Assembly: GCA_003218935.1 (NCBI GenBank)
Contig: QHPA01000201.1
Coordinates: forward strand, 1-7,172
Source of the DNA: Verrucomicrobiota bacterium
GTDB lineage: Bacteria > Verrucomicrobiota > Verrucomicrobiia > Limisphaerales > AV2
Length of the DNA: 7,172 bases
Direction: 5' to 3'
Numbering within the stretch: the first letter of the stretch is position 1; each line of letters begins with the position of its first letter. The position numbers and the translations under genes were made by a program. Below the pieces are notes generated by a model, which did no database searches, was not told where the DNA came from, and was given only the letters and a program-made list of their open reading frames with translations. Shown here piece by piece: positions 1-7,160 of this stretch.

Positions 1-2104
1 GGCCGATCGGTGACTGGTCCACTTCGTAAACCGCCTTCAGGGATTCGTAACCCGTGATTCGTGATTCGTGATTCGTGAATGGGCCGCTTCGACTGGACCT
101 GCGCCGTTTTAACTCGGCTTCAAGCGCAGGCAACAGACACTCGCGAACGAGCGTGCTTTTGCCCGAGCCACTGACGCCCGTGACGACCACCAGGCGGTTC
201 AAGGGAAACCGGACCGTGAGGTTCTTCAGGTTGTTGGTCGCAGCGTGGTGGAGAGTGAGCCATTTCAAATCCGAATTCCGAATTCCGAGTTCCGAAGGAA
301 GCCCCAAATCCGATTCCCGAAGCCCTGCGGCATCGGTGTGCTTTTCGGATTTTCGCCTTCGGATTTCTTTCGGTTTTCGGATTGCGGATTCTGCATTTGA
401 AACCGGCCTTCGCTGGCCGCGGCTCGGAAACCTTTTCTTTTGGCGAAGGCACTGCCCCGTGATTGAATCGTCGTGCCGCAGCAGTTCCTCCAGCGTCCCC
501 GCCGCGACGACCTGGCCGCCGCGCACACCCGCGCCCGGGCCAAGGTCAATGATGAAATCCGCGTGTCGCATGGTTTCCTCGTCGTGCTCGACGACGATCA
601 ACGAATTGCCGCGTGATTTCAGAACCGCCAGCGTGGCGAGCAGCAGCTCATTGTCGCGCGCGTGCAGGCCGATGGTCGGCTCGTCGAGCACGTAAAGCAC
701 GCCGCTCAGGTTTGAGCCGAGCTGCGCCGCGAGCCGGATGCGCTGCGCTTCGCCGCCGGACAACGTCGGGACGCCGCGACCGAGTTGCAAATAACCGAGC
801 CCGACTTCGTGCAGGAACCGCAGCCGCTCGCGAATCTCCGGCAGAATGTCGCGCGCGATTTGCGCCTGGTGGCCTTTGAACTTGAGCCGGCGAAAATAGT
901 CGAATGCTTCGTGGACGGAGGCGCGGTTAAAGGTGTCGATGGTGGGACAGGCGTCTCGCCGGTCTTTCGCCTTGTTTCTTCGATCCGGACTCCTCCTGAA
1001 GGCAGAGGACAGGCGAGACGCCTTTCCTGCGTTGAGTCGCACGGCGCGCGCGATCGGATTCAAACGCATTCCTTCACACTCCGGGCAAAGCTCGCGTTCA
1101 CCTTCCTGCCAGCTCCACCAACTCTCTTCAATCGCATCCGCACGCGCGCCGCGTTCCACGTCCTCCGGCAGATAAAACAATTCGCCAAAGCCGCGGCACC
1201 TCGGGCACCAGCCCTGCGACGAGTTGTAGCTGAAATTTTTGGGGTCAAGCAGCTCGAAGGAACGACCGCACTTCGGGCAGGAGCGCTCGGTCGAATGCAC
1301 GGTGAGTTCACCGTGATTGTCCAGGGCGAACAGCGTGCCCTGGCCGAGTTCCAACGCCTCGTCAATGAGCTGCTGCAAGGAACGTAGCGCAGGCGTCCCG
1401 CCTGCGCGCCTGGCCCGGTTTCGCAGGCGGGACGCCTGCGCTACTTTTTTCTCCACCACGCCGACGACAATCTCGACGTTGTGCTCGCGAAAGCGGTCGA
1501 GGCGAAGCCGCTCGTTGGTGGAATACATTTTCCCGTCGGCGCGGACTTCGGCGTAGCCATGTTGGGCGGCCCACTCGGCGACATCCGTGTGAAAGCCTTT
1601 CCGGTTCTTTACCACCGGCGCGAGCAAAAGCACATCACCGCGCCGTTTCAATTCCTTCTGCAAGCGGCGGCCGACCTGGTCGCGCGTCTGCGCTTCCACC
1701 GGAATCCGGCAAGCGGGACAATACTGAGTCCCGATCCGCGCGAAGAGCAGCCGAAGGAAGTGGTAAATCTCTGTGACGGTCGCGACGGTGCTCTTGCCCC
1801 CGCCGCGCGAGTTGCGCTGCTCGATGCTGACGGTGGGTGGGATGCCCGTGATCAGGTCCACGTCCGGGCGCGACATCTGTTCCACAAACCGGCGCGCGTA
1901 GGCGCTCATCGAATCGAGGAAGCGACGCTGGCCCTCGGCAAAAATCAGGTCAAACGCCAGCGTGCTTTTGCCCGAGCCGCTCACGCCCGTGACGACGACG
2001 AACTTGCCGCGCGGAATGACGGCGGAGAGATTCTTCAGATTGTGCTCGCGCGCGCCATGGATGCAGATGGCGTCGGCGGCGGATGGCTCGGTTGGCTGAA
2101 ACAT
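1..2104 (-). CDS. uvrA: UvrA-2, excinuclease ABC subunit A, 3' end beyond the window
   Basis: A second UvrA paralogue; 701 codons are visible and the frame runs off the left edge. UvrA dimers scan DNA for bulky lesions and load UvrB. Seen in order: HNLKN (21-25), Walker A GVSGSGKST (40-48), a UvrB-binding region from about 135 to 250 (LLLAPVVKNRKGFH), zinc finger C276-C279-C300-C303, a second CxxC at 340/343, signature LSGGE (448-452), Walker B YVLDEP (471-476) and H-loop H507. NBD II then begins with NNLKN (624-628) and Walker A GVSGSGKST (643-651), and the window stops in YEVDQSPIG. All visible catalytic motifs are intact. Only 37 residues separate C303 from C340, against roughly a hundred in E. 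coli UvrA, so the DNA-contacting insertion domain is much reduced. Inserts lie at 221-241, 360-388, about 557-613 and about 676-689. The ATG follows the uvrA-1 stop by two bases with no clear ribosome site, suggesting translational coupling. Confidence 0.95.
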   Translation of the reverse strand, partial: MFQPTEPSAADAICIHGAREHNLKNLSAVIPRGKFVVVTGVSGSGKSTLAFDLIFAEGQRRFLDSMSAYARRFVEQMSRPDVDLITGIPPTVSIEQRNSRGGGKSTVATVTEIYHFLRLLFARIGTQYCPACRIPVEAQTRDQVGRRLQKELKRRGDVLLLAPVVKNRKGFHTDVAEWAAQHGYAEVRADGKMYSTNERLRLDRFREHNVEIVVGVVEKKVAQASRLRNRARRAGGTPALRSLQQLIDEALELGQGTLFALDNHGELTVHSTERSCPKCGRSFELLDPKNFSYNSSQGWCPRCRGFGELFYLPEDVERGARADAIEESWWSWQEGERELCPECEGMRLNPIARAVRLNAGKASRLSSAFRRSPDRRNKAKDRRDACPTIDTFNRASVHEAFDYFRRLKFKGHQAQIARDILPEIRERLRFLHEVGLGYLQLGRGVPTLSGGEAQRIRLAAQLGSNLSGVLYVLDEPTIGLHARDNELLLATLAVLKSRGNSLIVVEHDEETMRHADFIIDLGPGAGVRGGQVVAAGTLEELLRHDDSITGQCLRQKKRFPSRGQRRPVSNAESAIRKPKEIRRRKSEKHTDAAGLRESDLGLPSELGIRNSDLKWLTLHHAATNNLKNLTVRFPLNRLVVVTGVSGSGKSTLVRECLLPALEAELKRRRSSRSGPFTNHESRITGYESLKAVYEVDQSPIG
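43..80. repeat. 7-bp tandem repeat inside uvrA-2 (residues about 676-689)
   Basis: attcgtg recurs at 57-63, 64-70 and 71-77, with degenerate copies at 43-49 and 50-56. The encoded peptide FTNHESRITGYE falls between the helix after Walker A of NBD II (LPALEAELKRR) and YEVDQSPIG, the equivalent site to the insert at 3190-3296 in uvrA-1. Confidence 0.9.
265..430. repeat. 7-bp repeat-rich insert in the UvrA-2 interdomain linker (residues about 557-613)
   Basis: 271-298 is ccgaatt, ccgaatt, ccgagtt, ccgaagg. 346-394 continues with period 7: cggattt, tcgcctt, cggattt, ctttcgg, ttttcgg, attgcgg, attctgc. The second is roughly the complement of the first. The peptide is Lys/Arg/Glu-rich. The insert joins the end of NBD I (TGQCLRQ) to NBD II (LTLHHAATNNLKN). 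Confidence 0.85.
943..1027. repeat. Inverted repeat inside uvrA-2 (residues 360-388)
   Basis: Cores AGGCGTCTCGCC (949-960) and GGCGAGACGCCT (1012-1023) are perfect inverted copies; the match extends to about 22 bp with a few mismatches. Translation gives GKASRLSSAF … DRRDACPT. It lies after the second CxxC of NBD I, the same structural place as the inserts at 4063-4145 and 2793-2875. Confidence 0.85.
1384..1444. repeat. Perfect 23-bp inverted repeat inside uvrA-2 (residues 221-241)
   Basis: Arms 1384-1406 and 1422-1444 are exact inverted copies with a 15-nt loop. Each arm contains its own palindrome, GCAGGCG-TCC-CGCCTGC. Translation includes VAQASRL and RRAGGTPALR, placed late in the UvrB-binding region. 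I recall such peptides recurring in verrucomicrobial proteins. Confidence 0.95.
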
Positions 2105-2106
2105 GG

Positions 2107-3423
<1,317 letters not shown>

Positions 3424-3454
3424 ACAAGCTACCCCGACGGTTAGACAACCATTC

Positions 3455-3519
3455 GTAGCAGCCGACGTGAGGAGGCTCTGTTCGATTTCAGAAATGAGCC
3501 TCCTTACGTCGGCTGCTAC
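3455..3519. repeat. 24-bp inverted repeat in the UvrA-1 interdomain linker (residues 688-709)
   Basis: Arms 3455-3478 and 3496-3519 are inverted copies with one mismatch around a 17-nt loop; outer ends are GTAGCAGCCGACGT. Translation includes VAADVRRLIS and SLLTSAAT. It lies between the end of NBD I (GQYLSG) and HNLKN of NBD II. Being within the reading frame, it is not a simple intergenic terminator. Confidence 0.92.
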
Positions 3520-3720
3520 AGGGCGGCGCTGAGGAATTTCAATTTGCCTGCGTCCGCTCAGGTATTGTCCGGTGAGCGAGCCTCTCGATTTCAGGATTTC
3601 CGAATACGCGCCCTGGAAAACAACGTGGCCACCCGACTCGCCGTGGCCCGGGCCGAGGTCAACAATCCGATTCGCCGCGCGAATGACGCCGGCTTCGTGC
3701 TCGACGACGACGACCGTGTT

Positions 3721-3723
3721 TCA
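3721..3723 (-). other. uvrA: In-frame TGA within uvrA-1 (codon 620)
   Basis: Minus-strand codons are CGC GAC CTG TGA AAC ACG GTC. The homologous position is normally the glycine of LRDLGNTV, and GGA to TGA is one base change. The frame stays open for another 537 codons of good UvrA sequence. Selenocysteine is unlikely because the family has glycine here, not cysteine. Confidence 0.9.
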
Positions 3724-5580
3724 CAGGTCGCGGAGTTGCTGCAAAATTTTGATCAATCGGCCCGTGTCGCGAGGGTGCAGGCCGACCGTGGGTTCATCGA
3801 GCACGTAGAGGGTGTTGACCAGGCGCGTGCCGAGGCAGGTGGTCAGATTCACGCGTTCCGTTTCACCGCCGGACAACGTGCGCGTCGCACGATCGAGCGC
3901 CAGGTAGCCGAGACCGACTTCCACCAGGTAGCCGAGGCGCGAGCGGACTTCGTTCAGAACCAGACCGATGGGATCGGAAGTTGCGGGGCGATGTTGTGCG
4001 GCGGTCTGTTCGATGAACTGCAACGCGTCGCGGATGGGAAGCTGGTAGAAATCGGCGAGGGTGATTTGCGATTGGCGATTTACGATTGACGCGGCTCCGG
4101 TGGAACTCTCGGCGCTCGTAAATCGCAAATCGTCAATCGGCAATTTGTACAGCAGCACTTCGGGCCGGAACCGTTTGCCCTGGCAATCGGGGCAGGGCGT
4201 GTAGGAGCGGTAGCGCGAGAGCAGCACGCGGACGTGCATCTTGTAGGCTTTCGACTCCAGCCAGCGGAAGTAGCCTTTGACGCCATACCAGGCGCGCGGC
4301 CATTCGTGACCGGCGTCTTTGCCGTAATCGGGATCGCCGTTGATGACCCAGTCCTGCCACTGTTTCGAAAGCTGATCGAACGGCAGATCGGTCGGTGCCT
4401 TGCGGATTTTGCAAAACTTCATCAGGTCCTGCTGGCACTCGACGCCGTGACCGCTGCGCCACGGTTTGACAACACCTTCGTCCAGGGTTTTCGAGCGGTC
4501 GGGCAACGCAATGTTGTAGTCAATCGAGATCGTGCGGCCAAACCCGCGACAGGTCGGGCAGGCGCCGAGCGGGTGGTTGAAGCTGAACAAGGCTGGCAAT
4601 GGTTCGCGGTACTCGATGTCGCATTGGGCGCAGTGAAAGCGGTTGCTGAAATGAAACGTTAAATCGTTGAATCGTTGAATCGTTGAATCGGACTCTGACT
4701 CACCGAGGCGCACGGCCAGTTTGCCCTTGCCGAAATGGTAGGCTTGTTCGCACGCTTCGACGAACCGGGCGCGGTTTGCGGCAGACAATTTGATTCGATC
4801 TTGAATGACGGTGAGTGAGCGTGGCTTGAGGGCACGCAGCCGTTCCATGGCCTGGTCGATGCGTGCGATTTCAAAATGAACAGCGCGTGCGGCCGCAGCG
4901 GACGGCGAACCCACGCCAGACCCTTCCCGGGAGGGAGACTGCCGCGTGGCTCTCGCATTCCCGCTACCCTCCCTGGAAGGGGCTGGGGGTGGGTTGGGGC
5001 CATCCCACGGCGCGGCGGCTTCGTTTAGTTCCAATTGCGGACCGCTGGCGACTCGAACAAAAGCCTCTCCAACGGGAAGCAGCAGTCGTTGATAGCCTTG
5101 TTTGGTGACGAGGTTAAGCGATTCCTCGAGCGAGAGCTTCTCGGTGAGCGGCAGGTCGAAGGTAATGAGCACCTCCCGTAATCGTCCTCCTCCTTCGTTC
5201 TCGTCCTCGATTTGTGCGGAGGATTTCGAGGACGACTCGAGAAATTGCCAGATCCGTTGCGGCGAATCCTTGCGCACGGGCCGGCCGCATTGACGGCAAT
5301 GAAGCTGCGCGATGTGCGGCCAGAGCATTTTCATGTAGTCGCAAATCTCCGTCATCGTGCCGACGGTCGAGCGCGTTGTTTTGACGGCGTTGCGTTGCTC
5401 GATGGCGATGGCGGGGGGAATGCCATCGATATTGTCCACCTGCGGTTTGTCCATACGATCGAAGAATAATCCCGTGATGACGATCAGCTGGTTGAGCGGC
5501 AGATCGAGATCGAAATTCTTTAGATTGTTGTGCCGCACTCCGCGGAGGCGAATCACATTCTGGCCGGACGGCTTTGACAT
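3721..5580 (-). CDS. uvrA: UvrA-1 N-terminal half, excinuclease ABC subunit A, lacking Walker A of NBD I and cut by an in-frame TGA
   Basis: This half covers UvrA NBD I, the UvrB-binding region and the insertion domain. With ATG 5580 as residue 1, it shows HNNLKN at 17-22, then LIVITGL running straight into FFDRMDKPQVD. The roughly 31 residues that should hold the Walker A GxSGSGKS and the YVESLSAYAR-type block are absent. Next come a CxxC at 95/98, a zinc finger C317-C320-C341-C344, a long insertion domain, a second CxxC at 463/466, the signature LSGGE at 569-573 and Walker B LYVLDEP at 591-597. TGA stands at codon 620, where RDLGNTVVVVEHE would be expected. The same frame continues beyond it into NBD II. 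ATG 5580 (MSKPSGQ) fits UvrA starts better than the in-frame TTG at 5616, which also forms a TTGACA. Inserts lie at residues 196-225, 298-307 and 483-506. With these lesions NBD I should not bind ATP normally. The gene may be decaying, or the lesions may be sequence errors. Confidence 0.88.
   Translation of the reverse strand: MSKPSGQNVIRLRGVRHNNLKNFDLDLPLNQLIVITGLFFDRMDKPQVDNIDGIPPAIAIEQRNAVKTTRSTVGTMTEICDYMKMLWPHIAQLHCRQCGRPVRKDSPQRIWQFLESSSKSSAQIEDENEGGGRLREVLITFDLPLTEKLSLEESLNLVTKQGYQRLLLPVGEAFVRVASGPQLELNEAAAPWDGPNPPPAPSREGSGNARATRQSPSREGSGVGSPSAAAARAVHFEIARIDQAMERLRALKPRSLTVIQDRIKLSAANRARFVEACEQAYHFGKGKLAVRLGESESDSTIQRFNDLTFHFSNRFHCAQCDIEYREPLPALFSFNHPLGACPTCRGFGRTISIDYNIALPDRSKTLDEGVVKPWRSGHGVECQQDLMKFCKIRKAPTDLPFDQLSKQWQDWVINGDPDYGKDAGHEWPRAWYGVKGYFRWLESKAYKMHVRVLLSRYRSYTPCPDCQGKRFRPEVLLYKLPIDDLRFTSAESSTGAASIVNRQSQITLADFYQLPIRDALQFIEQTAAQHRPATSDPIGLVLNEVRSRLGYLVEVGLGYLALDRATRTLSGGETERVNLTTCLGTRLVNTLYVLDEPTVGLHPRDTGRLIKILQQLRDL
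4063..4145. repeat. Inverted pair of four-fold 7-bp repeats inside uvrA-1 (residues 483-506)
   Basis: Left array 4063-4090: gatttgc, gattggc, gatttac, gattgac. Right array 4118-4145, roughly complementary: gtaaatc, gcaaatc, gtcaatc, ggcaatt. A 27-bp centre separates them. The insert lies after the second CxxC knuckle of NBD I and before the helix starting LADFYQL. Confidence 0.9.
4654..4691. repeat. 8-bp tandem repeat inside uvrA-1 (residues 298-307)
   Basis: AATCGTTG is repeated at 4662-4669, 4670-4677 and 4678-4685, with a degenerate copy before and a partial one after. The encoded peptide is DSTIQRFND, inserted just before the first zinc finger. Three 8-bp units equal eight codons, so frame is retained. 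Confidence 0.9.
4906..4997. repeat. In-frame inverted repeat inside uvrA-1 (residues 196-225)
   Basis: Arms at 4906-4937 and 4964-4997 are imperfect inverted copies (about 27 of 33 matches with one gap), built on CCCTTCC…GGGAGGG. Translation gives a Pro/Ser/Gly-rich stretch in which APSREGSG and SPSREGSG recur. It interrupts the UvrB-binding region and keeps frame. Confidence 0.85.
5464..5469 (-). other. uvrA: Junction of an in-frame deletion removing Walker A of UvrA-1 NBD I
   Basis: On the minus strand the codons read ATC ACG GGA TTA | TTC TTC GAT CGT (ITGL|FFDR). Aligned with UvrA-2 (VTGV then SGSGKST… to ARRF), about 31 residues, or 93 nt, are missing, with both flanks conserved to the junction residue. 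The deletion keeps frame. It lies about 25 bp from the edge of the 460-bp duplication. Confidence 0.85.
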
Positions 5581-5588
5581 GCAGGCGG

Positions 5589-5616
5589 AATGTAATGGCG
5601 CGGACCTGCGTGTCAA
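5589..5616 (-). promoter_or_regulatory. Possible sigma-70-like promoter for uvrA-1, nearly leaderless
   Basis: Minus strand: TTGACA at 5616-5611, a 16-nt spacer, then TACATT at 5594-5589 (4 of 6 matches to TATAAT). A start 6-8 bases downstream would fall at or just before ATG 5580, giving an almost leaderless mRNA; there is no Shine-Dalgarno-like sequence before that ATG. An identical copy lies at 6049-6076 because of the duplication. Support is motif-level only. Confidence 0.3.
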
Positions 5617-5665
5617 CGAGCAGATTGTTTTGAGTCGGAAACGTTTCGCGCGCGAGGAGGACGCA

Positions 5666-6040
5666 TCAAGGCTTCAGGACAATCTTTCCCGATAACGCGC
5701 CGGTCTTGCCGATCGTGCTTTCCTCCTGCAACCGATGCGCCGCGGCGGTCTGCGACAACGGCAGCACACGGTCAATGTTCGCCTTCAATTTTCCTTCGAC
5801 AAGCCAGCGATTGATCTGCTCGGCGCAGTCCTGTTGTTCTTCGGGCGTGGCCATGAACATGACAAAGCCGTGGAGCGAACACCCTTTCACATAGAATGGT
5901 CCGACGGGAAACGGCGGTCGCGCTTCGCGCCCGGCCATGACGATCATACGATTGAGCGGCAGATCGAGATCGAAATTCTTTAGATTGTTGTGCCGCACTC
6001 CGCGGAGGCGAATCACATTCTGGCCGGACGGCTTTGACAT
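5666..6040 (-). pseudogene. Chimeric reading frame: UvrA-1 N-terminus fused to oxidoreductase C-terminus
   Basis: This frame exists only because of the 460-bp duplication. It starts at the duplicated uvrA ATG (6040; TTG 6076 is an alternative), encodes MSKPSGQ through LPLN, then switches at 5951/5952 to RMIVMAGREARP and continues to the oxidoreductase end GKIVLKP, stopping with TGA at 5666-5668. It has no complete domain: no Walker A, no Rossmann turn. It carries a copy of whatever start signals uvrA-1 uses, so it could be expressed. I treat it as a by-product, not a gene with a function. Confidence 0.75.
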
Positions 6041-6125
6041 GCAGGCGGAATGTAATGGCGCGGACCTGCGTGTCAACGAGCAGATTGTTTTGAGTCGGAA
6101 ACGTTTCGCGCGCGAGGAGGACGCA

Positions 6126-7133
6126 TCAAGGCTTCAGGACAATCTTTCCCGATAACGCGCCGGTCTTGCCGATCGTGCTTTCCTCCTGCAACCGATGCGC
6201 CGCGGCGGTCTGCGACAACGGCAGCACACGGTCAATGTTCGCCTTCAATTTTCCTTCGACAAGCCAGCGATTGATCTGCTCGGCGCAGTCCTGTTGTTCT
6301 TCGGGCGTGGCCATGAACATGACAAAGCCGTGGAGCGAACACCCTTTCACATAGAATGGTCCGACGGGAAACGGCGGTCGCGCTTCGCGCCCGGCCATGA
6401 CGATCATACGACCTCGCGCGGCGAGCGCGCCCACGGCCAGATCGAAGTTCGGCTCGCGCAACGTTTCCCACCAGACGTTCACTCCCGCCGGAGCAATTCG
6501 CTTCAGCTCCGTCTCGAGGTTCTGCGTTTTGTAGTTGATGACAAAATCCGCCCCCAACTTGCGGCAGAGCTCGACTTTCCTGTCGCTTCCGGCGGTGGCG
6601 ATGACGCGGGCGCCGACGGCCTTCGCCATTTGAACGACGGTCGAGCCGACGCCGCCGCTGCCGCCATTGACAAAAATGGTTTCGCCTTTTTGCAGCCTGG
6701 CGTCACGCGCCAGGCCGAGGCGCGCGGTGATGCCGACCAGTGCGACGGCCGCGGCGTGTTCGTCGCCGACGCCATCGGGCGTCGGGTACAGCCAACATTC
6801 GTCGATGGCGCAGAATTCGGCGAAGGTGCCCTGGCGTCCGAGCAGACCTTGGTTGCTGCCCCAGACACGGTCTCCCGGTTCGAAGCGTGTCACAGAGTGA
6901 CCAACTTCAACCACGGTGCCCGCAAGGTCGCAGCCGACGATGAATGGAAAAGGCAGCGGCATTTGCACGAGCCCGCTACGGATGTAAGTATCAACGGGAT
7001 TGACGGCGACGGCGCCGACTTTGACGAGGCACTGAGAAGGTCCGGGTTTGGGGCATTGGATTGACTCTAACGCTTGCTCACTCCGAGCCGCAAGGATTGC
7101 GCGCTGTCGGGAGGCGTGTGCGTTCCAACGCAC
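6126..7133 (-). CDS. Zinc-free quinone oxidoreductase (NADPH:quinone reductase / zeta-crystallin type, MDR superfamily)
   Basis: A 335-residue cytosolic medium-chain reductase, predicted to transfer hydride from NAD(P)H to quinones or similar carbonyl/enone substrates. The N-terminal GroES-like domain shows NPVDTYIRSG at residues 45-54 and GCDLAGTVVEVG at 67-78. The Rossmann nucleotide-binding turn is NGGSGGVGS at 156-164, followed by VQMAKAVGA. The conserved tail ends GKIVLKP. I see neither the catalytic nor the structural zinc cysteine cluster of true alcohol dehydrogenases, which fits the QOR branch. Length is normal for the family. The start is GTG at 7133; no ATG lies in frame nearby, and the first ten residues look non-conserved, so the true start is uncertain. 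It ends with TGA at 6126-6128, showing that TGA is a normal stop here. Codons 240 to the end lie inside the 460-bp duplication, so a second copy of the C-terminus follows. The substrate cannot be told from sequence. Confidence 0.9.
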   Translation of the reverse strand: MRWNAHASRQRAILAARSEQALESIQCPKPGPSQCLVKVGAVAVNPVDTYIRSGLVQMPLPFPFIVGCDLAGTVVEVGHSVTRFEPGDRVWGSNQGLLGRQGTFAEFCAIDECWLYPTPDGVGDEHAAAVALVGITARLGLARDARLQKGETIFVNGGSGGVGSTVVQMAKAVGARVIATAGSDRKVELCRKLGADFVINYKTQNLETELKRIAPAGVNVWWETLREPNFDLAVGALAARGRMIVMAGREARPPFPVGPFYVKGCSLHGFVMFMATPEEQQDCAEQINRWLVEGKLKANIDRVLPLSQTAAAHRLQEESTIGKTGALSGKIVLKP

Positions 7134-7160
7134 ATTGGGTGTGCAGCCAGACGCACATTG
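7117..7160. promoter_or_regulatory. Palindrome plus direct repeat over the oxidoreductase start (possible operator)
   Basis: TGTGCGTT-CC-AACGCACA at 7117-7134 is a perfect 18-bp palindrome covering the GTG start. ACGCACATTG occurs at 7128-7137 and again at 7151-7160, 23 bp apart, about two helical turns on one DNA face. This could be a repressor site, but the upstream region is cut off by the window edge. Confidence 0.25.

Larger units (their letters stand above)
5492..6411. repeat. Perfect 460-bp direct tandem duplication
   Basis: Positions 5492-5951 and 5952-6411 are identical base for base on reading them line against line. The unit starts TTGAGCGGCAGATCG and ends CGATCATACGA (plus strand). 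It contains the last 95 or so codons of the oxidoreductase, the 85-nt gap and the first 30 codons of uvrA-1. The uncopied left flank (…GCTGG) and right flank (CCTCG…) are each single. Absence of any mismatch means a very recent event or an assembly artefact. Confidence 0.97.

Noticed and set aside
43..394. CRISPR array
   Set aside because: Units are 7 bp without unique spacers, and the region is coding.
1384..1444. Palindromes as rho-independent terminators
   Set aside because: They lie inside an open UvrA frame that continues with conserved motifs on both sides. The run of T after 1444 is on the plus strand, downstream only for antisense transcription.
3721..3723. Selenocysteine or genetic-code change at TGA
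   Set aside because: The family has glycine, not cysteine, at this place, and another gene here ends at TGA exactly where its family ends.
3544..4089. 181-codon plus-strand open frame
   Set aside because: Antisense to UvrA-1 NBD I motifs; no independent support.
5492..6411. Insertion sequence or composite transposon
   Set aside because: The duplicated unit carries no transposase, no terminal inverted repeats and no target-site duplication; it is made only of the local gene ends.
6195..7064. 289-codon plus-strand open frame
   Set aside because: It lies wholly antisense to the well-supported oxidoreductase; its translation shows no recognisable domain and is Arg/Ala-rich as expected of a shadow in GC-rich DNA.
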